Both the position numbers and the translations under genes were made by a program. 64,000 bases of DNA from Chionoecetes opilio (taxonomy: Eukaryota; Arthropoda; Malacostraca; Decapoda; Majidae): contig JACEEZ010023461.1 of the NCBI GenBank assembly GCA_016584305.1, forward strand, positions 5,001 to 69,000. Reading direction: 5' to 3'. Position 1 is the stretch's first letter. The number at the start of each line of letters is the position of its first letter. A model generated the notes under the pieces. That model was given only the letters and a program-made list of their open reading frames with translations. It had not been told where the DNA came from and searched no databases. Shown here one piece after another: positions 25,440 through 36,907 of this stretch.

Positions 25440-26424
25440 AAATTAGCGAACAATAAAAAAACAGAAACGGGGCCTACCTAAAAACCCGTTAAAAATAAAT
25501 GCCTTGGAAAGGTTTTTTAAATAACAAAAAAAACCGTTAAAACCTAAAGAAAGCCATAGAGACTTTCAAGAAAAAGCAAACAACCGCCAAAAGGTAAAAA
25601 CTTTTTTGGAAAGTCCCAAAAAAGCGGAATTTTAATTTAGCTTTTCCCTTTTTTTCCTTTTTGATAATGAAAAAACCCGCATAAATTGGCGTTTAACAAA
25701 AAAATAACATCATAAAATCGGGTAAATTACCCGATTTCCTGATGTTATTTATTTAGTTAACGCTAATTTATGCAAGTTCTAATTCATTTATCAGAAAAGG
25801 AAATATATCAAGGAAAGCTAATTAAATTTCGCTTTATTGATATTCTCCATGTAAAAAGTTTTTGCACAAAATATTAAATGGTGAAAGTTTAAGTTCATGC
25901 ATATTTCTTGAAAGTCTCATAATGGCATTTTTTTGGTGGTTTTACGGTTTTTTTATTTGATAATATTATAGAACAAACATTTCCAAAGATAACAGTATAT
26001 ATTTTATACTGATAAACATATATTAGGTAGAAAATACCCGATTTCTGATTTTTTATATATATTTAACGTAATTTATGCATGCCGCTATTCTTTTATCACT
26101 AAACGAAATATATCAATGGAAAGCTAATTAAACTCCGCTTCTATTGATAGTCTCCATGTAAAATGTTTGCGAGCAAAATATAAAATGGCGAAGAGTTTAA
26201 GTTAATGCATATTTCTTGAAATTCTCATAATGGCATTTTCTTTGTGTGTTTTACGGTTTTTTATTTGATAATATTATAGAACAAACATTTCCAAAGATAA
26301 GAGTATATCTTTTTTTACTGATAAACATATATTAGATAGGTAAAAACTTGTACGGGGAGCGGAGAGGGTTGTACCCTTATGGTTTTGTAGTCACGGGCGA
26401 TTCCACCAGGCCTGTCTCGGTGTA
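25440..26424. mobile_element. Foldback element copy, left arm degraded
   Basis: Second copy of the palindromic element at 28067-29481. The palindrome centre is near 25728 (GGGTAAATTACCCG). The right arm, 25728-26424, is clean and contains the two ~310-bp units and the terminal segment with GTACGGGGAGCGGAG and CCAGGCCTGTCTCGGTG. The left arm is recognisable only to about 25440 and is full of inflated homopolymers. Target duplications cannot be read because the left end is lost. Confidence 0.75.
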
Positions 26425-26438
26425 ATCCCCTCCTCCCT

Positions 26439-26690
26439 CTTATCCTCCCTCCCCTCCCCACCCCTCTCCTCTCCCTCTCCCTCCCCACCCCTCTCCTCTC
26501 CTTCCCTCCCCTGTCCTCTCCCTCCCCACCCCTGTCCTCTCCCTCCCCACCCCTTTCCTCTCTCTCCCCACCCTTCTCCTCTCCCTCCCCACCCCTCTCC
26601 TCTCCCTCTCTCTACCCATCCCTCTCACCTTTCCTACCCACTCCTACTCCTTCACCCTCCCCACCCCACTCCACTCCTTCCCCAGCCTCC
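26439..26690 (+). repeat. C-rich ~22-bp minisatellite
   Basis: About ten imperfect units of CCTCCCCACCCCTCTCCTCT type between the foldback end and the LINE 5' region. Frames across it are compositional. Confidence 0.8.
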
Positions 26691-27277
26691 CAAGCGCAGC
26701 ACCACCTCAGCCCACATTAACACAGAAGCAGGACGCGCCCCCTACACGTGGGGAAAACAGCGCCTCTAGCCCGAATGAGGAGAGTGACGCTGGAAGGCAA
26801 CGCTGCCCTCAGCAAGGTACCCGGCAACCCCGAAGGAAGAGGAAGCCAGCTTCAAGGACAACCGCCTCAGGAGAGGCAGCGCCTGAGCCAAGGCAGCAGT
26901 CACGTCAGGAGACAAGCAACCCAGGGCAGCAGCAGCGACAAGGTCATACTCGGGACCAGTACCCGCGGAAGGCCTGTAACTACTGCCAAGGTCGCTTCCA
27001 CTCCTCCCTGACCTGCCGGATCAAGATCGCTGACCAGAGGCAGCAGGAGCTGGTGCAGGCGGTGAGGCAAAGCGGACAGGAGACGCTACTCGCATTGAGG
27101 AGCGTTGCCTGGCAGCTGCATCAACCCTCTCACCTACGGGTGGCTGGGCCCCCACTGGTGGCCCCCCACGGCCCCCCAGTCCCCCTAGCCTGTCACTACA
27201 CTTGCCTACACTGCTTACTATGGCGCCGGGCCACGCCAACACCCAGCGTTGCGACAAGCCGGGCAGCAGTGAGTTAA
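26690..27277 (+). pseudogene. LINE ORF1, gag-like with CCHC zinc knuckle
   Basis: One frame is open from about 26690 to the stop at 27275-27277, about 195 codons. After a Gln/Arg/Pro-rich basic stretch it has a perfect CX2CX4HX4C knuckle, C-N-Y-C-Q-G-R-F-H-S-S-L-T-C (about 26971-27012), followed by a Gln-rich helix-like segment. A nucleic-acid-binding ORF1 with CCHC knuckles is usual in Jockey/I-group LINEs, which normally have two or three knuckles; I see one. The 5' part may be truncated because the minisatellite adjoins it. It overlaps the start of ORF2 by about 75 bp in another frame. Confidence 0.7.
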
Positions 27278-28066
27278 CGATAGTGTCGGCTAACGTGAGA
27301 GGGTTCCTTACTAACATTGGTGAACTCACTCACAACGTAATTATCAAGAACCAGGCAGACATAGTGTTTGTGTGTGAAACCTTCCTTGACGACAAAGTGC
27401 CGCCCAGTTATGCCCCCGTCCGTGGCAACTCAGCCTGGCTGAGGAAGGACCGTTCCACACAGGGAGGGGGCGTGGCATTCTGCTACCGGGAGACGGTCAA
27501 CATCCAGGTAGTGGAGCCCCCCGTGCCCGTGCCCAGGGATCTGGAATTACTGACACTGAAAATAATTGACAGTGATGGTCAAGGTTCATTGTGTCTTGGG
27601 TGCTATCGCCCTCCCTCGCAGGCACAGCACTGCTGGACTTCCTCACAGTGAACCTTGACTCTATGATGACGGCCAACCAGTGCGACAGGGTGCTGATCAT
27701 AGGCGACCTGAACCAGCACATTGTTCGGGATGCTTTTAGCACCTTGCGGGTTGTGCATGACCTCCACAATCACGTCACCTTCCCCACTCACATCTCAGAG
27801 TCGTCCCTGGACCCTGTGGTGACGGACCTCCCTCCCCACACTGTTCAGTGTCAACCCCTAGACTTTGTGGGCACCTCAGACCACGTGGCGGTCCTCACCA
27901 AGATACACTTCAGGAGGGCTCTGGAAGTGGGAGGCTGCAAACTGGGAGGCACTCAGAGCCACACTGAGGAGGACGAACTGGGAGGACGTGCTGTGTGGCA
28001 ACACTGATCAGTAGGTGGGGCGGCTCACTGAGCTACTCCACGCCCTACAGGTGCGCTGGGTCCCAC
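27202..28066 (+). pseudogene. LINE ORF2 N-terminus, APE endonuclease
   Basis: The frame opened by ATG 27202 shows the endonuclease landmarks S-A-N-V-R-G-F, then V-C-E-T-F-L-D-D (catalytic Glu), then G-G-G-V-A-F and Y-R-P-P. After a +/-1 frameshift near 27630 it continues as L-I-I-G-D-L-N-Q-H (catalytic D-x-N) and G-T-S-D-H-V-A-V-L (the S-D-H end motif, about 27874-27890). The family nicks target DNA for target-primed reverse transcription. The reading frame reaches L-Q-V-R-W-V-P exactly at the 8-bp duplication at 28059-28066, where the foldback element starts. Confidence 0.8.
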
Positions 28067-29481
28067 CGAGACCACCGAGAGACAAGGCCTGGTGGATCGC
28101 CCGTGACGTCACACCATAAGGATACCACCCGCTCCGCTCCCCGTACAAGTTTACCTACCTAATGTAATGTTTATCAGTATAAAAGATATACTGTTATCTT
28201 CGGAAATGTTTGTTCTATAATATTATCAAATAAAAAACCGTAAAACACAAAGAAAATGCCATTATGAGACTTTCAAGAAATATGCATTAACTTAAACTCT
28301 TCGCCATTTAATATTTTGCTCGCAAACATTTTACATGGAGAATATCAATAGAAGCGGAGTTTAATTAGCTTTCCATTGATATATTTCGTTTAGTGATAAA
28401 TGAATTAGCGGCATGCATAAATTAGCGTTAACTAAATATAAAAAATCATGAAATCGGGTAATTTCCTACCTAATATATGTTTATCAGTATAAAATATATA
28501 CTGTTATCTTCGGAAATGTTTGTTCTATAATATTATCAAATAAAAAACCGTAAAACACATTAAAGAAATGTCATTATGAGACTTTCAAGAAATATGCATG
28601 AACTTAAACTTTTCGCCATTTAATATTATGTGAAAAAACCTTTTTACATGGAGAATATCAATAGAAGCTGAATTTAATTAGCTTTCCATTGATATATTTC
28701 TTTTTCTGATAAATGAATTAGAACTATGCATAAATTAGCGTTAACTAAATAAATAACATCATGAAATCGGGTAATTTCCCAGATTTCATGATGTTATTTA
28801 TTTAGTTAACGCTAATTTATGCATGGTTCTAATTAATTTATCAGAAAAGGAAATATATCAATGGAAAGCTAATTACATTCCGCTTCTATTGATATTCTCC
28901 ATGTAAAAAGTTTTTGCACAAAATATTAAATGGCGAAAAGTTTAAGTTCATGCATATTTCTTGAAAGTCTCATAATGGCATTTCTTTAGTGTGCTTTACG
29001 GTTTTTTTATTTGATAATATTATAGAAGAAACATTTCCGAAGATAACAGTATATATTTTATACTGATAAACATATATTAGGTAGGAAATTATCCGATTTC
29101 ATGATTTTTTATATTCAGTTAACGCTAATTTATGCATGCCGCTAATTCATTTATCACTAAACGAAATATATCAATGGAAAGCTAATTAAACTCCGCCTCT
29201 ATTGATATTCTCCATGTAAAATGTTTGCGAGCAAAATATTAAATGGCGAAGAGTTTAAGTTAATGCATATTTCTTGAAAGTCTCATAATGCATTTTCTTT
29301 GTGTGTTTTACGGTTTTTTTTGATAATATTATAGAACAAACATTTCCGAAGATAACAGTATATCTTTTATGCTGATAAACATTATATTAGTAGGTAAACT
29401 TGTACGGGGAGCGGAGCGGGTGGTATCCTTATGGTGTGACGTCACGGGCGATCCACCAGGCCTTATCATCTCGGTGGCCAC
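28067..29481. mobile_element. Foldback transposon, 1.4-kb palindrome, 8-bp TSD
   Basis: A near-perfect palindrome centred at about 28780. Each arm has a ~90-bp terminal segment (28067-28156; 29392-29481) and two direct ~310-bp units (28157-28465 and 28466-28779 on the left, mirrored on the right). It is flanked by the direct repeat GGTCCCAC at 28059-28066 and 29482-29489. Removing the insert and one repeat rejoins the LINE frame as Q-V-R-W-V-P-H-A-T-H-K, so both the ends and the 8-bp duplication are secure. No transposase. Long, internally repetitive inverted repeats with 7-9-bp duplications recall Foldback/Galileo elements (P superfamily), but 8 bp also fits hAT; superfamily is inferred. Confidence 0.85.
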
Positions 29482-29489
29482 GGTCCCAC

Positions 29490-30945
29490 ACGCCACACAC
29501 AAAACCAAGCCATCGGACCAGCCCTGGTTTGGACCTGAGTGCCGCGCTGCCTCTGACGCCAAGTATCGCGCCTGGCGTGCCTACAAGAGGCACCCAACGA
29601 CACGGACCAGGCATAGTCACAGAGAGGCAGCCCAGCGAATGAGGGACACTCAACAGTGGGCCTCAGAGCACTGGAAGGCAAACCTCAGGGGAAAGCTGCG
29701 GGGTGGCCAGGTGGGGACCAAGCGCTGGTGGAGCCTTGTTAAGGAGCAGCAGGGCGAGTCAAAGGGAAACACTATCCCTTCTCTCCTACGGGAGGATGGC
29801 AGCGTGGCTCACACTGCTCAAGACAAGGCGAACCTCCTGGCCAGCCACTTCGCGGGAAAAATGCGCATCGCCGACCTTGAGAGGTCACCACCGACACTGC
29901 CGGACATAATCAGTGAAAAACTAGTGTCAGTGAAAACAAGTGAAAGTGAAGTGAAAGATATTTTATTAAAAGTGGAAAAAAAAAAGCGGTGGGGCCGGAC
30001 AACATCAGTCCCCGTCTGCTTCGCCAGTATGCCAATGAGCTGGCGCGTCCACTCGCCTCACTTTTCAATCATTGCCTTCAGACCAGCACCTGGCCTAAGT
30101 CCTGGAAAACCAGTAATGTGGTTCCAGTTCACAAGAAGGGTGGAAAGACTGAGGCAAAAAATTACCGCCCTGTGTCCCTGCTGCCGGTGCTCAGCAAAGT
30201 GATGGAGACCGTCGTGGCCTCGAGAATCACGGAGCACCTCGAGAGGCACCACCTGCTCTGCACCAGGCAGTTTGGGTTTCGGCAGGTGAGATCAGCGGCA
30301 GACCTGCACCTACTGCTGGCTTCTGACCTGAGTGCAGCCCTGGACCAAGGCAAGGCCACTGCCGTAGTGGCGCTGGACATCGAAGGCGCTTTTGCCCGGG
30401 TGTGGCATGAAGCTTTGGTCACAAAGCTCCGCGCCGCCGGCATAGACGGGGCACTCCTGCCTCTCCTCAGAGACTATCTGAGGGACAGACACCTGAGGGT
30501 GACTGTCAGTGGTCGGGAGTCCGAGGTACAGCCCATCAGAGCAGGTGTGCCTCAGGGAAGCTGCCTCGGCCCCCTGCTCTGGAACATCTACATTAATGAC
30601 TTGCTGCACCTCATCCCAAGGGCGAAGGCCTTTCCGGATGACATCACCCTGACCCAGAGCTACAGCTCAGAGGAGGAAACTGCCAGCTCAACGACGTGCT
30701 AAGCTGCATCGCAGCCTGGGCAGCATGTGGCAAGTGAAGTTTGCTTCTCACAAAACACAGCTTCTCAACGTCTCCAGGTCGGGTGCAGCTCTGCGCCTTA
30801 AATTCAATGGGGACACAACACTGGCACCGCAGGACGAGGTGGAGGTACTGGGGGTTACCTACGACCGTAGTTTGACCTTCAGAACCCACATCGAGCGGCT
30901 CGCTAGAGTGGCCTCAGGAAGCTGGCATCTCTGAGGAGGATTGTC
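29490..30945 (+). pseudogene. LINE ORF2 C-terminal part, reverse transcriptase
   Basis: Resumes with K-P-S-D-Q-P-W-F-G-P-E-C, then the linker, then after a frameshift near 29985 the RT: N-Y-R-P-V-S-L-L-P, motif A V-A-L-D-I-E-G-A-F (about 30370), motif B G-V-P-Q-G-S-C-L-G-P (about 30548), and motif C written F-P-D-D instead of the usual Y/F-A-D-D (about 30628). Another frameshift near 30700 precedes a thumb-like block L-G-V-T-Y-D-R-S-L-T-F (about 30850). The protein stops short near 30945, so the final ~200 residues usual for the group are absent. Confidence 0.85.
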
Positions 30946-30959
30946 GTGGCTTGTGTCAA

Positions 30960-31145
30960 CTCCCCTGCCGCGGCGGGGAGCTTAAAGGGGGCAAACCCAT
31001 GATCCCCAAACCCTGGCTTCGGCCCACAAGCAGTAAGGAATAAAACAAAAGTCTGAGACAAAATATAATGTAGATATGGAGACGGGGCCATACGGATGTA
31101 GCTCAGGCCCTGTAAAATACAACTAGGTAAATACACACACATACA
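30960..31145 (+). mobile_element. LINE 3'-UTR-like tail
   Basis: Begins CAACTCCCCTGCCGCGGCGG and ends in AACTAGGTAAATACACACAC, a tail that looks like the simple-repeat 3' end of a LINE. It probably belongs to the LINE above, with the end of ORF2 deleted between 30945 and 30960. There is no second copy here to prove it. Confidence 0.45.
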
Positions 31146-31304
31146 TGCACAACATAAATTGTGCAATAAAATATCTGAAAGACGAAAATGATTGATAGGA
31201 AAACGCACATAGTTTTGTCCACAAATAAATTACATTTGCACGGAAAACAATGTAATCCTCGTAATGCAACTTTTTTCTGTCGCTCTCCCTCACACACATG
31301 TTTA

Positions 31305-31340
<36 letters not shown>

Positions 31341-31909
31341 TTATTTTAGCGATACAGTCCTTACTAAATCAAATGTGATATTATTATTTTTTTTTTTTAA
31401 TCACTTGTTGTGATTAATAATAACGATGCAGTGATGGTGGTGATGGTGAAACACATACACAAGTCCTTCTATCGTTTATTGTCAGTTCTGGCTTCGATAT
31501 CACCGTATCCTAGCATGGTTCCTGATCCTCTCTTCCCTAAATTATATCGACCCTCTACACCTTCATACACTCTTAAGTTATATCGACTATCATTCTTGCT
31601 ACTCTTTTTGAAACACTCTTAAAGTAATCGTCCAGACCCATTTTTTCTTTGCATAAATATGTTGAATTCAAATTCAAAAACACCTAAAAAAACACCTAAT
31701 TCAAAACACCTAATTAACATAAAACAATTCATTTCCACGCCTTATTTCCGTAAAAACACGACTTTTGTAAAAAGCGCGGGAATTTTTTTTTTCATCCTTC
31801 CAACCGGACCCGCGAATATTATTGATGATGTCATGTAAGGTGTTTCACCGAGAGAGAGAGAGAGAGAGAGGGGGGATGCTGGAGTCCTTCAAAAATCTGC
31901 TATTATTCA
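31146..31909. other. No gene seen; (TA)n and a GA tract
   Basis: AT-rich sequence with (TA)n at about 31308-31335, a T run near 31388-31400, and (GA)n at 31849-31870. No exon is supported. Confidence 0.5.
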
Positions 31910-33655
31910 CCCTACTTCATCCCCAACACCCACCCACATCCCACATAACACCCACCCCTGTTCCCACCCACATCCCCACTTCCAACACCCATTCCCTTCC
32001 GCCACCCACATCCCTCCCCTTCCGCCACCCCCCCACCCCCGTTCCCACCCACATCTCCACTTCCATCACCCATCACCTGATCCCCCATCTCCCCACACAT
32101 CCACCCCCTTTCCCCACCACCAACACCCATCCCCTTCCCCCACCACCAACACCCATCCCCTTCCCCCACCACCAACATCCACCCCCGTTTCCACACCACC
32201 AACACCCATCCCCTTCCCCCCACCACCAACCCCATCCCCTTCCCCCACCACCAACATCCACCACCGTTTCCCCCACCACAAAACCCATCCCCTTCCAACA
32301 CCACCAACATTCACCCCCTTCCCCCACCACCACAGCCCATCCTTTCCCCCACCCCATACTCACCCCTTTCCCCCCCCCCACCAATACCCACCCCCTCCCC
32401 CACCACCAACACCCATCCCCTTCCCCCACCACCAATACCCACCCCTTCCACCACCACCAACACCCACCCCTTCCCCCACCACCAACACCCATTCCCTTCC
32501 CCCCACACCAACACCCATCCCCTTCCCCACCACCAACACCCATCCCCATTTCCCCACCACCAACACCCATCCCTTTCCACCACCACCAACACCCATCCCC
32601 TTCCCCCACCACCAACACCCACTCCCTTCCCCCACCACCAATACCCCCCTCCCTTCCCCCACCACCAACTGCCATCCCCTTCCCCCACCACCGAACACCC
32701 CTCCCTTCCTCCACCACCAACACCCATCTCCTTCCCCACCACCAACACCCATCCCCTTCCCCCTCCACCAACATCCACCCCCGTTTCCCACCACCAACAC
32801 CCATTCCCTTCCCCCACCACCAACACCCATCCCCTTCCCCACCAACCCACCCCCATCCCCTTCCCCCACCACCAACACCCACCCTTTCCCCACCACTAAC
32901 ACCCACCCCTTCCCCCACCACCAACACCCATCCCTTCCCTCACCACCAATACCCACTCCTTCCCACCACCACACCTCCATCCCCTTCCCCACCACCAACA
33001 CCATCCCCTTTCCTCCCCACCAACACCCACCCCTTCCCCACCACCAACACCCATCCCCTTCCCCCACCACCAACACCACCCCTTCCCCACCACACAACCA
33101 CCCTCCCCCTCACCAACTACCCACCAACACCCATCCCCTTCCCCACCACTAAACAACCATCCTCTCCCCCACCACCAACACCCACCCCTTTCCCCCACCA
33201 ACACCACCCCCGTTCCCCCACCACCAACACCCATCCCCTTCCCCCACCTCCAAACCCATCCTTCCCCCACCACAACAACCCATCCCTTCCCCCACCACCA
33301 ACACCCATCCCCTTCCCCCATCCACCAACATCCACCCCCGTTTCCCCCCACCACCAACACCCATCCCTTCCACCACCACCAACACCCATCCCCTTCCCCA
33401 CCACAACACCATCCCCTTCCCCCACCACCAACACCCACCCACTTCCCCCCCACCACATCACCCCCACACACCCGCTCCCCCACCACTAAAACCTATCCCC
33501 TTCCCCCACCACAAACAACCCATCCCCTTCTCCCTCCACCAACATCCACCCCCTTCCCCCACCTAACACCCACCCCTTCCACCCACCACAACCCATCCCC
33601 TTCCCCCACCACAACACCCATCCCCTTCCCCCCACCACCAACACCCACCCCCGTT
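31910..33655 (+). repeat. 27-bp minisatellite, about 1.75 kb
   Basis: Roughly sixty imperfect tandem units with a 27-bp period containing CACCACCAACACCCATCCCC followed by TTCCCCC. As the period is divisible by three, one plus frame stays open for 555 codons (repeating P-P-P-T-P-I-P-F-P) and several minus frames (Gly/Trp-rich) do too. Unit length varies by 1-2 bases, the frame is broken between sub-blocks, and no splice sites or start context support a protein. Confidence 0.9.
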
Positions 33656-34104
33656 TCTCTACCTTCACCCCATAGCGATGGCTCTCCATTGATCCTTCGT
33701 CCGACGCACCAACATTTTTTACACATTTCTTGCCTATTGGTCTGATACGTGTGCAAACTTCTCTGGAAAGGCACAGCTTTCTTGCTGCACCCATAAAGGA
33801 TGCATGTGTATACCATATCGCAAAACAAATCGATAATGATAATGATCGATAATGATCAGAAACACCCAAAATTATTCAAGTACTATGTTTATTGCCTAGG
33901 TTTACGTGTATTTGTATTAGCGCGGGAGGGAGGAATCGCCTGGGATGACGTCACCGAGCCATGCCTCGTCTGCCAGTTGCCAGCAGCGTTTTCGAAGCTC
34001 GGGGAATTTACAGATTTTGATGGCGGATTATTAAAAAACGGCTGACTGGATACAAAAAGTGACAACATATTGTTGATACACTCGATAATGGCTATAATCT
34101 AACT
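33656..34104. other. No gene seen
   Basis: Unique-looking sequence with a GATAATGATAATGATC-rich patch near 33833-33860. No supported gene. Confidence 0.5.
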
Positions 34105-35395
34105 ACATAACACCATCTGGGGGCGTTGATGATAACTCTCAGGGCGCTGTTTTGTGTGGCCTCTAGTTTTTGGTGTAGGGTGTTCGTGAGGGAAATAAGG
34201 CATGGAGCGCTATAGTCCAGGAGAGAGCGGATGGCGTGAATGTAAAAGGTGCGCTTTACCTGAAAACTGGCCCCCCCTTTTAAGCCAGTGATTGCCCGTA
34301 GGACGGAGATCCTGCTGTTTTCGCGCTCCTGCAGGTAAGCTACGTGGGTGCGGAGGTTGAGACGGTTGTCGAGCCAGATGCCCAGGTATTGGTGCGACGT
34401 GACCCAGGAGAGTGGTGTGTCCAGGATATAGAGCGGGGCGCGCGGTGGTCACACCTAAAGGCCATGGCCTTGGATTTTGCCACCTTCAGCTTCAAGCCTA
34501 GTTCCCTACACTTGGTGGTTATGTCAGTCAGCAGGTTCTGGGCTCGTTGTGCGTGGGCGGGTCCAGTGCAGTAGAGGGCAAGGTCGTCCGCATAGCAGAG
34601 AAGCTTAGTACCGGGTGGGAGTGGGAGAGAGATGAGTTCTTCCATTAATATGTTAAATAGGAAGGGGCTCAGAATGCTGCCCTGAGGTGTTCCGTTTTCG
34701 TGTTGATTGAGTTGAGACGTCTCCCCCTGAAAGGCAACTCTGGCCGCTTGGCCCGAGAGGAAGTCCCTGAGCCATATAAGGAGTCTGCCGCATACTCCCT
34801 TGCGGACCAGAAGCGAAAGGATCACTGGGCAGTTGGCGAGCTCAAAGGCTTTCTCGAGATCGAGAAAGGCTACTGTGGTACCTCCGGAACTGGCAGCGCA
34901 TAGGAGAGTGGATAGGCATTCAGCTGTTCCCATGCCCCGCCTGTAGGCAAAGAGGTCTTGATGGAGTGAACCGACCGCCCAGGTTAGCCTGTTTAGGACT
35001 AGCCGCTCCATGGTTTTGCCCACACAGCTGAGGAGGGAGATAGGACGCATGGCACCAGGATCTTTGGACTTAGGTATGGGTATGATGGTAGCCTCCTTCC
35101 ATTTTGATGGTAGTTTGCAGGCCTCCCAGGAGGCGTTGAAGAGGGTGAGAAGGGCGGAGTGACCATCTGAGCCTGCGTTGGTGATCATGGAGTATGTAAT
35201 CCTGTCAGCCCCGGGGGAAGTATCTCCACTCGTCTTAAGTGCCCGGCGTAGTTCGAGGAGGGTGAGGGATGTGTTGGTGTTTGACTAATCCTCACAGGCG
35301 CGGTCTACTTGATCATTTCTTGCTGGCAGGAACTCTGTCAATCTGTCGCGTGTCTCAGTTGGTAGAATAGTCAATCCTTTACTTCTTTCTTTTAT
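34105..35395 (-). mobile_element. LINE RT fragment (I/Jockey group), minus strand
   Basis: Minus-strand RT with all core motifs intact: motif A F-L-D-L-E-K-A-F (about 34850), motif B N-G-T-P-Q-G-S-I-L-S-P (about 34685) and motif C C-Y-A-D-D-L-A-L (about 34590). The frame is open from 35188 to 34340. Homologous reading continues upstream to about 35395 through an in-frame TAG (35285-35287), and downstream, after a frameshift near 34350, to about 34110 with T-Q-N-S-A-L-R-V-I-I-N-A-P. Endonuclease and RNase H are absent, so the copy is truncated at both ends. Confidence 0.85.
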
Positions 35396-35889
35396 GTTTT
35401 TTTATAGTTCACACACTTCCTTATAGGGTCATGCAGGGTTTGCTAATCATGACCCGTGACCTGACCTGCCCCCCCCCCTGAGAACTGTGGGCAGGTAAAA
35501 CAGAGTGTGATGTAGTTAATTAATTGTTCGCTTTTATTATTGAAAATACATATAGGGGAAAATTATGTAGGTCGCTTCTGGGTTAAACGGTTCTTTTATT
35601 TCAGTCATTTTAAAGAGCTGATGTATGTATTTTTCTATTATTTATCTATTTTATACATTTTTGGCTGTAATGGTTCCTTTGTTTATGTAATTCGATTCCT
35701 GTACGCTCCTTTATTAATATCATTATTATTAATAATATTATCATTATCATTATTATTAGTATCTTTTAGTCATTATAGATTCGCACATTTCTTTTTTTCT
35801 CTTCTAAGTTAAGGTAAAAATAGTCATCATTTGGGTTAGATGGTCTATTATTTATTTATTTACTAGACTGAGTCCTCCGTTTTCGCTCT
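35396..35889. other. No gene seen; TTA-rich
   Basis: AT-rich sequence with ATT/TTA repeats at about 35715-35765. A 90-codon hydrophobic frame at 35540-35812 is T-rich and unsupported. Confidence 0.5.
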
Positions 35890-36180
35890 CCACGTGGAGT
35901 GCTCGCAGGGGTTGCGCTCTCATTGGCTATCGTCACGTCTCGCCAGCCAATGAGGCGCGGCGTCACCAGGAAAGCGCAGAGATTGTCGCCTCGTGTGAAC
36001 GGTTCCATACAAACCCATGTAACTCGAGTCGCTGAGAAGTAGCGCGACAGCAAGGGATATCTCGAGTCGCGCGACTTGCCAGCTACAAGCGACTACGTGT
36101 GAACGCTCCTATTGACTTCCATGTACCTCGAAGTCGCGCTACTCCAGTAGCGTGACTGAAATCGCCTCCTGTGAACATTG
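35890..36180. repeat. Repeat-like block with duplicated GTGTGAACG
   Basis: Two direct sub-repeats about 115 bp apart (near 35993 and 36110) share GTGTGAACG, CCATGTA and CTCGA-AGTCGC. Internal complementary segments such as AGTCGCGC/GCGCGACT are also present, together with a short inverted pair ATTGGCT/AGCCAAT. GC-rich in an AT-rich context. It resembles the end of a DNA transposon, but no second copy is present to define ends. Confidence 0.4.
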
Positions 36181-36907
36181 TCAAAGAGATTATGGATCTT
36201 TGAATAGTAATTTCAATTTTCTTACAGCTTCTGTAAATGGACTTGGGTTAATTTTCTCAGTCAGTCTATCCTTCTTCATACGCATAGGTGGATCATAGTT
36301 CTTTTTAAACGCTACATACTAATGCTGAGCTGCCTTGCCATATTACTTATTCCATATTATTACTTCCATATTATCCTTACTTATACTCCTACCCATTCCA
36401 ACCTCGACCCGTTCTGATTTGAGTCTCTTTGCCGGTTCATCATCTCCTGCCTGCTTATCTCCTGGCTGCCCATTACATTCCTCTGCTGTGAATCTTGTAA
36501 CAACTCCCTTTTAGTCTCCTTTAGTATCTCCTTTATATATGTCTTCCTCCTCTAACTCTCTGCCTTAGTTTGGCTCGACGCTCAATCAGCCTTCCCCTTT
36601 CAGCCCTCCTGACCCTCTCAACCAGACATCAGCCTCATCCTATGCTCAGCCTCAGCCTCATGCTATGCTTCCAGTCTTACCTACCTCTCTGTCTGTCTGT
36701 TTACGTAGCTATGTTTTTGTTTGTCTTTCTAGTATATCTGTCTATCTCTTCTTTCTGTCTCTCTCACTGTCTGTTTGTCTATATCTCTTGCACCCGCATT
36801 GAATCCCTTTATCGTACGTCTCTTCCTCTTTTCCCTGGCAACCTCTCTCCCTTTAATGCACTCTTTATTTACACCTGAATCCCGCCACAAGCCTCACTGA
36901 TGTCTCT
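36181..36907. other. Pyrimidine-rich sequence, no gene seen
   Basis: CT-rich on the plus strand from about 36400 to 36860 with (TCTG)n-like patches. The 102-codon frame here is compositional. No upstream Ig exon is recognisable. Confidence 0.5.

Larger units (their letters stand above)
26690..30950 (+). mobile_element. Jockey/CR1-group LINE split by a foldback element
   Basis: Two-ORF non-LTR retrotransposon: an ORF1 with a zinc knuckle (26690-27277), then an overlapping ORF2 with APE endonuclease (27202-28066) and RT (29490-30945). The two parts of ORF2 are separated by the 1,415-bp foldback insertion. GC content and codon texture are clearly different from the AT-rich surroundings. After the thumb region the RT stops abruptly near 30945, and a 3'-UTR-like block follows at 30960, so the C-terminus is deleted. 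Frameshifts in EN and RT make it inactive. Confidence 0.85.

Noticed and set aside
31822..33489. 555-codon Pro/Thr/His-rich open frame on plus and several Gly/Trp-rich frames on minus
   Set aside because: Pure consequence of a 27-bp tandem repeat; no splice sites, start context or non-repetitive domain.
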